Shown piece by piece: positions 48,525-56,424 of a stretch of 64,000 bases of DNA. The DNA is from Streptomyces marispadix (GTDB taxonomy: Bacteria > Actinomycetota > Actinomycetes > Streptomycetales > Streptomycetaceae). The translations under genes were made by a program, and so were the position numbers. The notes beneath the pieces were generated by a model that ran no database searches, was not told the origin of the DNA, and saw nothing but the letters and a program-made list of their open reading frames with translations. The stretch lies in contig NZ_JAKWJU010000002.1 in NCBI RefSeq assembly GCF_022524345.1, positions 4,874,501 through 4,938,500 on the forward strand, in the 5' to 3' direction. Within the stretch, counting starts at the first letter, position 1. Every line of letters starts with the position of its first letter.

Positions 48525-49784
48525 TCAAGCGTCGTTCAGCAGCACCGGGAAGGACCGCAGGTCGTTCTGGGTCAGCACCGGCTGGTTGACGATCTCCTCG
48601 ACCGGGACCGCGAAGCGGATGCCTGGGAAACGGCCGAAGAGTGCCGGAAGCGCGATGCCCGCCTCAAGTCTGGAAAGGGCCGCGCCCGGACAGATGTGCG
48701 GGCCGTGACCGAAGGTCATATGGCGACTGGCCGTGGGCCGTGTGATGTCGAACCGGTCGGCGTCCGGGCCGTGTTGCTCACGGTCCCAGCCGATCGCGCG
48801 ATAGGAGATGACGACGCCCTCGCCCTCCTTCACGACCGTGCCGTCCACCTCGATGTCCTCCGTGGCGAAGCGCATCAGCAGATGTGTGGTGGGTGTGTCC
48901 CAGCGCAGGGTCTCCTCGACCACCGCGTCCCAGCCGACCTTGCCCTTGAGCACCATCTCCAGTTGGTCGGTGTGGGTGAGAAGCGCCCGTACGGCGTTGA
49001 GGATCAGGCCGATCGTCGTCTCGTGCCCGGCGGCGACCATCGCCTTGAGGTTGCCGACGACCTCCTCCTCGGTGAGCGGTTCGCCGCCCTGGTCCGCGAG
49101 GATCAGCGCGCTGGTCAGGTCGTCGCGCGGCTCGGCGGTACGTGCCCTGACCATGTCCGTGAAGATGACGTCGAGTTCGTCGATCACGGCGAGACGCTCG
49201 GCCTGCGGCGTCAGCATCGAGAAGAACGCCTTGTAGAGGGTGTGCAGCCGCGGATGGAGCGCCGGATCGACGCCCATCAGCTCGCTGATCACGGACATCG
49301 GAAGCGGCAGTGCGAAGACCGCCTTGAGGTCGACCTCGCCCCGCGCGCCCTGCTCCTCCAGATCGTCCAGCAGACGGTGGGTGATGGACTCGACGACCGG
49401 GCGCAGATTCTCCAGCCTGCGCGGCGTGATGGCCTGCGCGGTCTTGGTACGGAGCCTGCGGTGCTCGGCCCCGTCCACCGTGAACATCGAACGCCCGGCG
49501 TCGATCATGCCGATCAGCGGCCACTCCCGCGTGACCTGCCCCTCGCGCCACAGCGTCCACCGTTCGATGTCCTTCACCAGCCGCTGGTCCGTCAGCAGCC
49601 GCCTCGCCGCGGCGTGCCGGGTCACCGACCAGGCGGGCACGCCCATCAGTTCGACGCGGGCGAGGGTGCCCGTATCGCGTAGCCTGCGGGTCTCACCGTC
49701 GAGGTCGCGCACCATCGGGTCGATGACTATCGGGCACTCGGCCTGCCCGGCGTCGGAGGAAGAGGTGGAGGCGGGGAGGCTCAT
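48525..49784 (-). CDS. cytochrome P450 (canonical partner, CYP154-like)
   Basis: A 419-residue soluble bacterial P450. The I-helix oxygen motif AAGHETT, the ExxR helix VVEETLRWDTPT, and the heme loop FGHGPHICPGAAL with Cys365 are all canonical. The N-terminal region includes MVRDLDGETRRLRDTGTLARVELMGVPAWSVTRHAAARRLLTD. The ATG overlaps the stop of the upstream P450 by 4 bp, so the pair is co-translated. Needs ferredoxin and reductase from elsewhere. Family assignment to CYP154 rests on pairing with the CYP157-like neighbour and overall pattern, so it is tentative. Substrate unknown. Confidence 0.9.
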   Translation of the reverse strand: MSLPASTSSSDAGQAECPIVIDPMVRDLDGETRRLRDTGTLARVELMGVPAWSVTRHAAARRLLTDQRLVKDIERWTLWREGQVTREWPLIGMIDAGRSMFTVDGAEHRRLRTKTAQAITPRRLENLRPVVESITHRLLDDLEEQGARGEVDLKAVFALPLPMSVISELMGVDPALHPRLHTLYKAFFSMLTPQAERLAVIDELDVIFTDMVRARTAEPRDDLTSALILADQGGEPLTEEEVVGNLKAMVAAGHETTIGLILNAVRALLTHTDQLEMVLKGKVGWDAVVEETLRWDTPTTHLLMRFATEDIEVDGTVVKEGEGVVISYRAIGWDREQHGPDADRFDITRPTASRHMTFGHGPHICPGAALSRLEAGIALPALFGRFPGIRFAVPVEEIVNQPVLTQNDLRSFPVLLNDA

Positions 49785-51091
49785 GACCTGCCTTCGGTCG
49801 GGGGAGTGGGGGCGAAGTGGACGGGCAGCGCGGTCATTCCGCGGAGGAAGGCCGAGGGGCGGCGTGCGAGGGCGCCTGCCGGCACGGCCAGATCGATCTC
49901 GGGCAGCCGGTCGAGGAGCACCTCGATGCCGACGCGGGCGATCGTCTCCGCTATCTCCTGCGCCTGGAACGGGCACTGGAACTCGCCGTGGCTGAAGGCG
50001 AAATGGGCGCTGTTCCCGCCGCGCAGGCCCGTGTCGGCGCCTTCGGCGGTGACGTGCACCTTGGGGTCGGCGTTGGCTCCGGCGAGACCGAGCAGCAGCA
50101 TGTCGCCCTCGCGTATGCGCTGCCCGCCGAGCCAGGTGTCCGCGGCGGCCCAGCGGCCCGCGAGGATCTGCGTGGGGGTGTCCTCCCACAGCACCTCGTT
50201 CATCGCCTCGGGGATGCTGCGCCGGTTCCCGGTGAGGGAGGCCGCGAAGCGGTCGTCGGTGAGCATCAGGCGTACGGAGTTGCCGATCCAGTCGGCGGTG
50301 GGCAGATGGCCCGCGGCCGTGATGGCCATCAGGTCGAGCGCGTACTCCTCGTCCGTGAAGTGCTCGGGGTAGGCGAGCATCCAGGAGGTGAGATCGGCGC
50401 CGGGCGCGAGGTGCTTCTCCGCCACCAGCTCGTGGATCTTCTTCCCGAAGTGCTGGAATCCCTCCAGGGCTTCGGGCCCGCCGTCGGCGAGGTCCGTCAT
50501 CGCCTTGATCAGGCCGGGCCCGTCGGAGTCGGGGAAGCCCAGCAGCCTCGCGAGCACGAGGATCGGCAGCGGCTTCGCGTACTCGGAGATGATGTCGGCC
50601 TCGCCCCGCGCGCAGAAGGAGTCGAGTAGCTGGTCGGCCAACTCCTCGCAGTGCGTACGCAGTTCGAGCGGGCTGATGCCCTCCATGGCCGTCTGCACCA
50701 TCTGGAGGTGCCGCTGGTGCTCGGCGCCGACGGTGTAGTAGATGGACGGCTGACGCTCGCCGATCATGGGGCGCAGCGGCCAGTCCTCGGGCAGCGTCTC
50801 CCACTGGTTCCACAGCCCGGAGTCGCGGGGGAAGAGCCGTGAGTCGGTGGTGACCTGGTACATCTCCTGGTAGCCGATCACCAGCCACGCGGGCACGTCT
50901 CCGGGCAGCAGCACAGGCACGACCGGGCCGTGCTCCGCGCGCATCTCGCGGTAGTGCCCTGCGGGGTCGGTGTGGAAGCGGGGGCCGCCGAGCGGCACGG
51001 CGTTGTCCTTGCTGTGGGCGGGACACTGCGGAGGCGGAGCCGGGGTCCCGAGGTCGTACTCCCCCTTGTGGGCGTGTTGATACGCCGTCAC
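49781..51091 (-). CDS. cytochrome P450 lacking the ExxR arginine (CYP157-like)
   Basis: A 436-residue P450. The heme loop FSHGEFQCPFQAQE has Cys373, but the Gly after Cys-x is Phe. The helix K motif reads NEVLWEDTP, so Glu299 is kept while the position of the invariant Arg is Trp302. The I-helix is AAGHLPTADW without the acid-alcohol pair. This combination is known from the Streptomyces CYP157 family. The GTG at 51091 has GGAAGG 9 bases upstream and starts MTAYQHAHKGEYDLGTPAPPPQ. The frame to 51403 is non-coding extension. Whether it is catalytically competent is unclear. Confidence 0.9.
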   Translation of the reverse strand: MTAYQHAHKGEYDLGTPAPPPQCPAHSKDNAVPLGGPRFHTDPAGHYREMRAEHGPVVPVLLPGDVPAWLVIGYQEMYQVTTDSRLFPRDSGLWNQWETLPEDWPLRPMIGERQPSIYYTVGAEHQRHLQMVQTAMEGISPLELRTHCEELADQLLDSFCARGEADIISEYAKPLPILVLARLLGFPDSDGPGLIKAMTDLADGGPEALEGFQHFGKKIHELVAEKHLAPGADLTSWMLAYPEHFTDEEYALDLMAITAAGHLPTADWIGNSVRLMLTDDRFAASLTGNRRSIPEAMNEVLWEDTPTQILAGRWAAADTWLGGQRIREGDMLLLGLAGANADPKVHVTAEGADTGLRGGNSAHFAFSHGEFQCPFQAQEIAETIARVGIEVLLDRLPEIDLAVPAGALARRPSAFLRGMTALPVHFAPTPPTEGRS

Positions 51092-51692
51092 GATGCAAAA
51101 CCTTCCGTGTGATGGATCGCGACCGATTGCGTACGCGGGTCGGGACTGGAATGCGTGCGGAATGACCGGAACACCGTTCCAGCGGCGCAGGCGGTACCGG
51201 GAACTGGTCAGGAACCCGCCGCAGACCGCGCCGTCACACTTCACCCCGACGGGGAGCGAGCGTGCCCTGGGCCGCGCCTTCGCGGCCCGCACCGTTGCTC
51301 TCCGCTCACCTCCGTGCTCTCCGCACGCCCCGGGCGTCCGCGTCGCGTGTGCGTAAGACGCAGGTGGTACGTGCAGAAGTCGTGCCCCCTGTACTGAGGT
51401 CACGAAGCTTAGGAGGAGAGGCGGAGCGCGGTCGAGGGGGTGGAGCTGGGCATTCCGACCCGGGCCTGTGACGAGCGGAGTTGCCGAAGGAATGTGACGG
51501 ATGTGACGGCGACTGGGCGGTTTCCGGGCCGAGTTCGGGACCGCGTCGGCGCCGTAGCCGGGTCGGGCCCAGCGCCCGGCTGACGGGGGGTCGGGCGATC
51601 CGGCGCGACGTCAGGCCGACGAACCGGGTGGACATAGAGGATGAGACCGGCCATTGCCGCAATGCGTACGTATGTCCCGTTACGGTCGTGGT
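51092..51692. other. 601-bp divergent region between the P450 pair and glgP
   Basis: Contains promoters in both directions. GGAAC-ACC-GTTCC (51168-51180) is a small inverted repeat upstream of the P450 genes. The glgP -10 is at the far end. Frames open through it are extensions of flanking genes. No further gene seen. Confidence 0.45.
51681..51686 (+). promoter_or_regulatory. -10 hexamer of leaderless glgP
   Basis: TACGGT ends 6 bases before the GTG at 51693. This supports that start over the upstream in-frame codon at 51654. Confidence 0.5.
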
Positions 51693-54326
51693 GTGAAGGC
51701 CATTCGTCGTTTCTCCGTGCATCCCGTACTCCCCGAACCCCTACGTCCCCTGAGCGAACTGGCGCACAATCTGCGCTGGTCATGGCATCCGCCGACCCGC
51801 CGCTTCTTCCGCGATCTGGCGCCGGGCGCCTGGCGGGACGCGGGCGGCGATCCGCTGCGCATGCTCTGTGCGCTGCCGCCCTCGAAGCTCGCTCAGCTCG
51901 CTTCCGACAGGGCCTTTCTGCGGCGGCTCGCCGTCGCCGAAGGCGACCTGCACGACGCACTCAACGAACCCCGCTGGTACCAGCGGGAGGCGGCGGACAC
52001 CTCCGCCGATCTCCCGCGGGCAGTCGCCTACTTCTCTCCGGAGTTCGGCATCACCGGCGCGCTGCCGCAGTACTCCGGCGGTCTCGGCATCCTCGCCGGC
52101 GACCACCTCAAGGCCGCCGGAGACCTGGGCGTTCCGCTGATCGGCGTCGGACTGCTCTACAGGCACGGCTACTTCCGGCAGAGCCTCTCCCGTGACGGCG
52201 CACAGCGCGAGGACTACCCCGAGATCGATCCGGCCGAGCTGCCGTTGCGGCTTCTGCGCGAAGCGGACGGAATGCCGGTGACGATCACCCTGCGGCTGCC
52301 CGTCGGCCGTTCGCTGCACGCGCACGTCTGGCAGGCGCGGGTCGGACGCGTGCCGCTGCTGCTGCTCGACTCCGCGGTGCGGGCCAACGCCGAGGCCGAA
52401 CGCCACGTCACCGACCGGCTCTACGGCGGCGGGGGCGAGCACCGGCTGCTCCAGGAGATGCTGCTGGGCATCGGCGGTGTGCGTGCCGTACGCGCGTACT
52501 GCCGCCGCACCGGGCACCCCGAGCCGGAGGTATTCCACACCAACGAGGGCCACGCCGGGTTCCTCGGGCTGGAGCGCATCCGCGAACTGGGCGAGCGCGG
52601 GCTGGAGTTCGACGCCGCGCTGGAGTCCGTACGGGCGGGCAACCTCTTCACCACGCACACGCCCGTGCCCGCCGGGATCGACCGCTTCGAGACGTCCCTG
52701 ATCGCCTCCCACTTCGGCGACGAAGGCGAACTGGAGGGCGTCGCCGTGGACGACGTGCTACGTCTCGGCGCCGAGAGCTACCCGGGCGGCGACCCCGGCC
52801 TGTTCAACATGGCGGTGATGGGCCTGCGGCTGGCGCAGCGCGCCAACGGCGTGAGCACCCTGCACGGCGACGTCAGCCGCACCATGTTCGCGGGGCTCTG
52901 GCCGGGCTTCGACCCTGCCGAGGTGCCCATCACCTCCGTGACCAACGGTGTGCACGCGCCCACCTGGCGCTCGCCCCGCATGCCCGCCGACGCGGACACG
53001 CTGCCCGACGGCGAACTGTGGGCACTGCGCCGCACGCTGCGCGAGCAGCTCGTACGAGACGTGAGGAAGCGGCTGCGTGCCTCCTGGCGGGAGCGCGGCG
53101 CCGCGGACGCCGAACTCGACTGGACGGACGGGGTGTTCGACCCGGACGTGCTGACCATCGGGTTCGCGCGGCGTGTGCCGTCGTACAAGCGGCTGACCCT
53201 CATGCTGCGCGACCCGGAACGGCTCACCCGGCTGCTGCTGCACCCGGAGCGCCCGGTGCAGATCGTGGTGGCCGGAAAGGCGCATCCCGCGGACGAGGGC
53301 GGCAAGCGGCTGATCCAGGAGCTGGTGGGCTTCGCCGACGATCCGCGCGTACGCCACCGCATCGTCTTCCTCCCCGACTACGGGATGGACATGGCGCAGA
53401 CGCTCTACCCGGGCTGCGACGTGTGGCTGAACAATCCGCTGCGGCCGTTGGAGGCGTGCGGCACCAGCGGAATGAAGGCCGCGCTCAACGGCTGCCTCAA
53501 CCTCTCGGTGCGGGACGGCTGGTGGGACGAGTGGTTCGACGCGGACTTCGGCTGGGCCGTGCCCAGCGCCGACGGTGACGCCGCCGGCGACGAGGACCGC
53601 AGGGACCACGTCGAGGCGTCAGCGCTCTACGCGCTGCTCGAGGACGAGGTGGCGCCCTGCTTCTACGAGCGCGGCGCCGGCGAAGTACCCGTCCGCTGGG
53701 TGGAGATGGTGCGCAGGACCCTCGCCCGGCTCGGCCCCAGGGTGCAGGCGGAGCGGATGGTGCGCGAGTACGTGGAGCGGCTGTACGCGCCGGCCGCGCG
53801 CTCGCACCGCGAGCTGAGCGACGAGGCGGCGGCACGCGAACTGGGCGCCTGGAAGGCGAGGGTGCGTGCCGCCTGGCCGTCGGTGTCCGTCGAGCCGGTG
53901 GAGCACGGGACGCAGGAAGGGCCTGCCGCGCATGGGAGTCCTGGCGGCGACGACACCGGGGCCGACGACGGGGGACGCGGCCCCGCCGGGCTGTGGCTCG
54001 GTGCGGATCTGACGCTGCGTGCACGGGTCGCCCTCGGCGGGCTGTCCCCGGAGGACGTGGAGGTGCAGGCGGTGGCGGGCCCCGTCGACGGTACGGACCG
54101 CATCGTCGGCGGCGACGTCACGAGGGTCCCGCTCAAACCCGTCACGACAGCGGGCGGCGGCCCCGACCTCGACGGGAGCTGGATGTACGAGGGGACCGTC
54201 ACGCCGGGCAGCGCGGGCCCGTTCGGATACACGGTGCGGGTGCTGCCCGCGCACCGCTCCCTCGCGTCGGGTGCCGAACTCGGCCTGGCGGCCGTGCCGT
54301 CGGACCCCGGGGACGTCTCCGGGTGA
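51693..54326 (+). CDS. glgP: alpha-glucan (glycogen) phosphorylase
   Basis: An 877-residue GT35 enzyme that releases glucose 1-phosphate from alpha-glucan. It has the N-terminal DUF3417 domain (KAIRRFSVHPVLPEPLRPLSELAHNLRWSWHP). The phosphorylase core has YFSPEFGITGALPQYSGGLGILAGDHLKAA, FHTNEGHAGFLGLER, TTHTPVPAGIDRF, FARRVPSYKR and the PLP-lysine segment EACGTSGMKAALNGCLNLSVRDGWW. A Gly/Asp-rich linker (about 735-765) precedes the C-terminal DUF3417-type tail. GTG at 51693 by homology and leaderless spacing. It degrades the polymer built by GlgE/GlgB on the other side of the P450 pair. Confidence 0.94.
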   Translation: MKAIRRFSVHPVLPEPLRPLSELAHNLRWSWHPPTRRFFRDLAPGAWRDAGGDPLRMLCALPPSKLAQLASDRAFLRRLAVAEGDLHDALNEPRWYQREAADTSADLPRAVAYFSPEFGITGALPQYSGGLGILAGDHLKAAGDLGVPLIGVGLLYRHGYFRQSLSRDGAQREDYPEIDPAELPLRLLREADGMPVTITLRLPVGRSLHAHVWQARVGRVPLLLLDSAVRANAEAERHVTDRLYGGGGEHRLLQEMLLGIGGVRAVRAYCRRTGHPEPEVFHTNEGHAGFLGLERIRELGERGLEFDAALESVRAGNLFTTHTPVPAGIDRFETSLIASHFGDEGELEGVAVDDVLRLGAESYPGGDPGLFNMAVMGLRLAQRANGVSTLHGDVSRTMFAGLWPGFDPAEVPITSVTNGVHAPTWRSPRMPADADTLPDGELWALRRTLREQLVRDVRKRLRASWRERGAADAELDWTDGVFDPDVLTIGFARRVPSYKRLTLMLRDPERLTRLLLHPERPVQIVVAGKAHPADEGGKRLIQELVGFADDPRVRHRIVFLPDYGMDMAQTLYPGCDVWLNNPLRPLEACGTSGMKAALNGCLNLSVRDGWWDEWFDADFGWAVPSADGDAAGDEDRRDHVEASALYALLEDEVAPCFYERGAGEVPVRWVEMVRRTLARLGPRVQAERMVREYVERLYAPAARSHRELSDEAAARELGAWKARVRAAWPSVSVEPVEHGTQEGPAAHGSPGGDDTGADDGGRGPAGLWLGADLTLRARVALGGLSPEDVEVQAVAGPVDGTDRIVGGDVTRVPLKPVTTAGGGPDLDGSWMYEGTVTPGSAGPFGYTVRVLPAHRSLASGAELGLAAVPSDPGDVSG

Positions 54327-54402
54327 ACGACTGCCGGGCACACAGGCGGACATGACCTGCCGCGGCGGATGACATGCCGTAGGACATGACGCGGAACATG
54401 AC

Positions 54403-54450
54403 GGCGGGGCGGGTGCCGTGCGCCGAATCGCGCACGGTGCCCGCCCCGCC
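54403..54450. terminator. bidirectional terminator between glgP and the M4 protease
   Basis: An 11-bp perfect GGCGGGGCGGG stem, a 2-base mismatch and a further 8-bp stem with a short loop lie between convergent genes. Confidence 0.85.
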
Positions 54451-54529
54451 GGTGTGCCAGGGGACCGCAGGCCCTTGCCGGACCTGCTGCTTCGGCTATG
54501 CCCTACGGCCCGCCGAAACGGTCATGAGG

Positions 54530-56143
54530 TCACTTGACCGCCACGGCCGTCCAGGCGGCCTCGACCGTCTTGGTCTCGGTGCTGTCCTTGCCGAAGAGGT
54601 CGTTGGACGCCTTGACCGTGGCCTCACGGGCTGCCTTGTAGTCCGTGTTGGAGGTCATGTTCTCGGTCAGCGCCTTGAACCAGATCTGCTGGGCCTTGGT
54701 GATGCCGATGCCCTTGACCGTGGAGCCGTCGGAGGTCGGCGAGTCGTACTTCACGCCGTTCTTCTCGGACTTGCCGCTGCCCATGGACATCAGGAAGAAC
54801 CAGTGGTTGGCGATGCCGGACGAGTAGTGCACGTCCACGTCGCCGGCCTTGTCGCTCCACTCGTCGAGCGAGTTGCCGTCCTTGCTGGGCTTGTCCATGT
54901 AGCGCAGCGGGGTGCCGTCGCCGTTGATGTCGATCTCCTCGCCGACGAGGAAGTCGCCCACGTCCTCCTTGTTCTCCGGAGCGTGGAACTCGACGGCCGC
55001 GGCGAAGATGTCCGAGGTGGCCTCGTTGAGACCGCCGGACTCGCCCGCGTACTCGAGCTTCGCGGTCGTGGAGGTGACGCCGTGCGACATCTCGTGGGCC
55101 GCGACGTCCAGCGAGGTGAGCGGGGCCTTGTTGCCCTCGCCGTCGCCGTACGTCATGCAGAAGCAGGAGTCGTCCCAGAAGGCGTTGACGTAGTTGTCGC
55201 CGTAGTGGACGCGGCTGGGCGCACCCTTGCCGTCACCCGCGATGCCTTCGCGCTTGAAGACCTCCTTGTAGAAGTCCCAGGTCTGCATGCCGCCGTAGTG
55301 AGCGTCGACGGCCGCGGTCTGGGCGTCTTCGGGCTTGCCGGTGCCCCACTTGTTGTCCTTGTCGGTGAACTCCTTGCCGTCACCGCTCTCGCTGTTCTCC
55401 AGGTTCGTGGTCTTGCTGCTGCCACGGGACTTGTCGGTCAGCGTGAAGTTGCCGTCCGAACCGTCGGTGGTGAGCTTGACCTCGCCGGAGTACTGGCTGG
55501 CGCCGGTGCCGTCGGCCTCCTGGATGGCCTGGTACTGGTTGAGCTTCTTGCCGGTCTTGGCGTCGGTGATGACGTGGAGCTGGCTCGGGGCGCCGGACTT
55601 CTGGGTGCCACCCTTGACCGTCTCCCAGGCGAGCACGGGCTTGCCTGAGCTGGCGTAGACGACCTTGCGGGGGGCCTTGCTGCCCTTCGCCTTCGGGGTG
55701 GCCGGCTTCTCGGCGGCGCTGACACCCTCGGTGGAGACCTTGATGTCGGCCTTGGTGTTCTTGGTGACGCCGGTCTGCTTGCCGGACTTGGACTTGTGGA
55801 CGACCAGGTCGCCGCCGAGGACCGGCATGCCGTCGTACGTGCGCTCGTAGCGGACGTGGGTCGAGCCGTCCTGGTTCTTGATGACGTCGCTGACCTGGAG
55901 CTTCTCCTTGGAGCCGAGGCCGAGAGCCTTGGCGTCCGCGGCCTTCGCCTCGGCGGAGTCGGCCTTCTTGATGAGCTGGGTCTTCTGGACCGCGCTCATG
56001 GCGGCGGGCTGAGCGCCGGCCTTCGCGGTCGACTCCTTCTCCGAGGGACCGGCGGTGGCCGTACCGGCGGTGACGCCGGCAACGACGAGCGCGGCTGTGG
56101 CTGCAAGGGCGGATATCCGCTGCTTCTTGCTGAGGGATCTCAC
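54530..56143 (-). CDS. secreted M4 neutral zinc metalloprotease (thermolysin family)
   Basis: A 537-residue preproenzyme. Signal peptide is 1-32 (basic start, AATAALVVAGVTAGTATAG). FTP and PepSY pro-domains (about 50-225) act as intramolecular chaperone and inhibitor. The M4 catalytic domain follows: HEMSH at 350-354 with the zinc ligand Glu in GGLNEATSDIFAA, and HYSSGIANHWFFLMS with the catalytic His. FWDDSCFCMTYGDG carries a Cys pair. Length is typical for Streptomyces M4 proteases. GTG start with GAAGGAG. A 16-bp palindrome TCGTGC-GAAT-GCACGA lies upstream at 56234-56249 in its promoter region. Confidence 0.95.
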   Translation of the reverse strand: MRSLSKKQRISALAATAALVVAGVTAGTATAGPSEKESTAKAGAQPAAMSAVQKTQLIKKADSAEAKAADAKALGLGSKEKLQVSDVIKNQDGSTHVRYERTYDGMPVLGGDLVVHKSKSGKQTGVTKNTKADIKVSTEGVSAAEKPATPKAKGSKAPRKVVYASSGKPVLAWETVKGGTQKSGAPSQLHVITDAKTGKKLNQYQAIQEADGTGASQYSGEVKLTTDGSDGNFTLTDKSRGSSKTTNLENSESGDGKEFTDKDNKWGTGKPEDAQTAAVDAHYGGMQTWDFYKEVFKREGIAGDGKGAPSRVHYGDNYVNAFWDDSCFCMTYGDGEGNKAPLTSLDVAAHEMSHGVTSTTAKLEYAGESGGLNEATSDIFAAAVEFHAPENKEDVGDFLVGEEIDINGDGTPLRYMDKPSKDGNSLDEWSDKAGDVDVHYSSGIANHWFFLMSMGSGKSEKNGVKYDSPTSDGSTVKGIGITKAQQIWFKALTENMTSNTDYKAAREATVKASNDLFGKDSTETKTVEAAWTAVAVK

Positions 56144-56233
56144 TCGGTGGCTCCTTCTGCCGTGGGGGCCGGGCAGCCGCGAACTTGCCGCTGCCCGTGC
56201 AGAACTGTGGAACAGAATGCGAAGTGTTGTTCA

Positions 56234-56249
56234 TCGTGCGAATGCACGA
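56234..56249. promoter_or_regulatory. palindrome upstream of the M4 protease
   Basis: TCGTGC-GAAT-GCACGA is a perfect 6-bp-arm inverted repeat 91 bp before the protease start, in the 281-bp region between the protease and the ABC exporter. Operator role unproven. Confidence 0.3.
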
Positions 56250-56424
56250 CCGCCTCAGCCTACTGTCGGGTACTCGTGAATGTCACCGCTTCCGTCAGAG
56301 AGTGTTCACGGCTTGACCAAGATTTGTCCGTTGCGGAGAGCTTCTTCTCCGGATAACGGACAGTCATGAAAGGCGAGTTGGGAAATCTCCCAGGTCGCGG
56401 CGGTACGGTCCGTAAAGGTGCCGT

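Noticed and set aside
51093..51356. 87-codon ORF between the P450 pair and glgP
   Set aside because: It overlaps the P450 ribosome-binding region on the other strand, has no signal of coding and no homology that I recognise.
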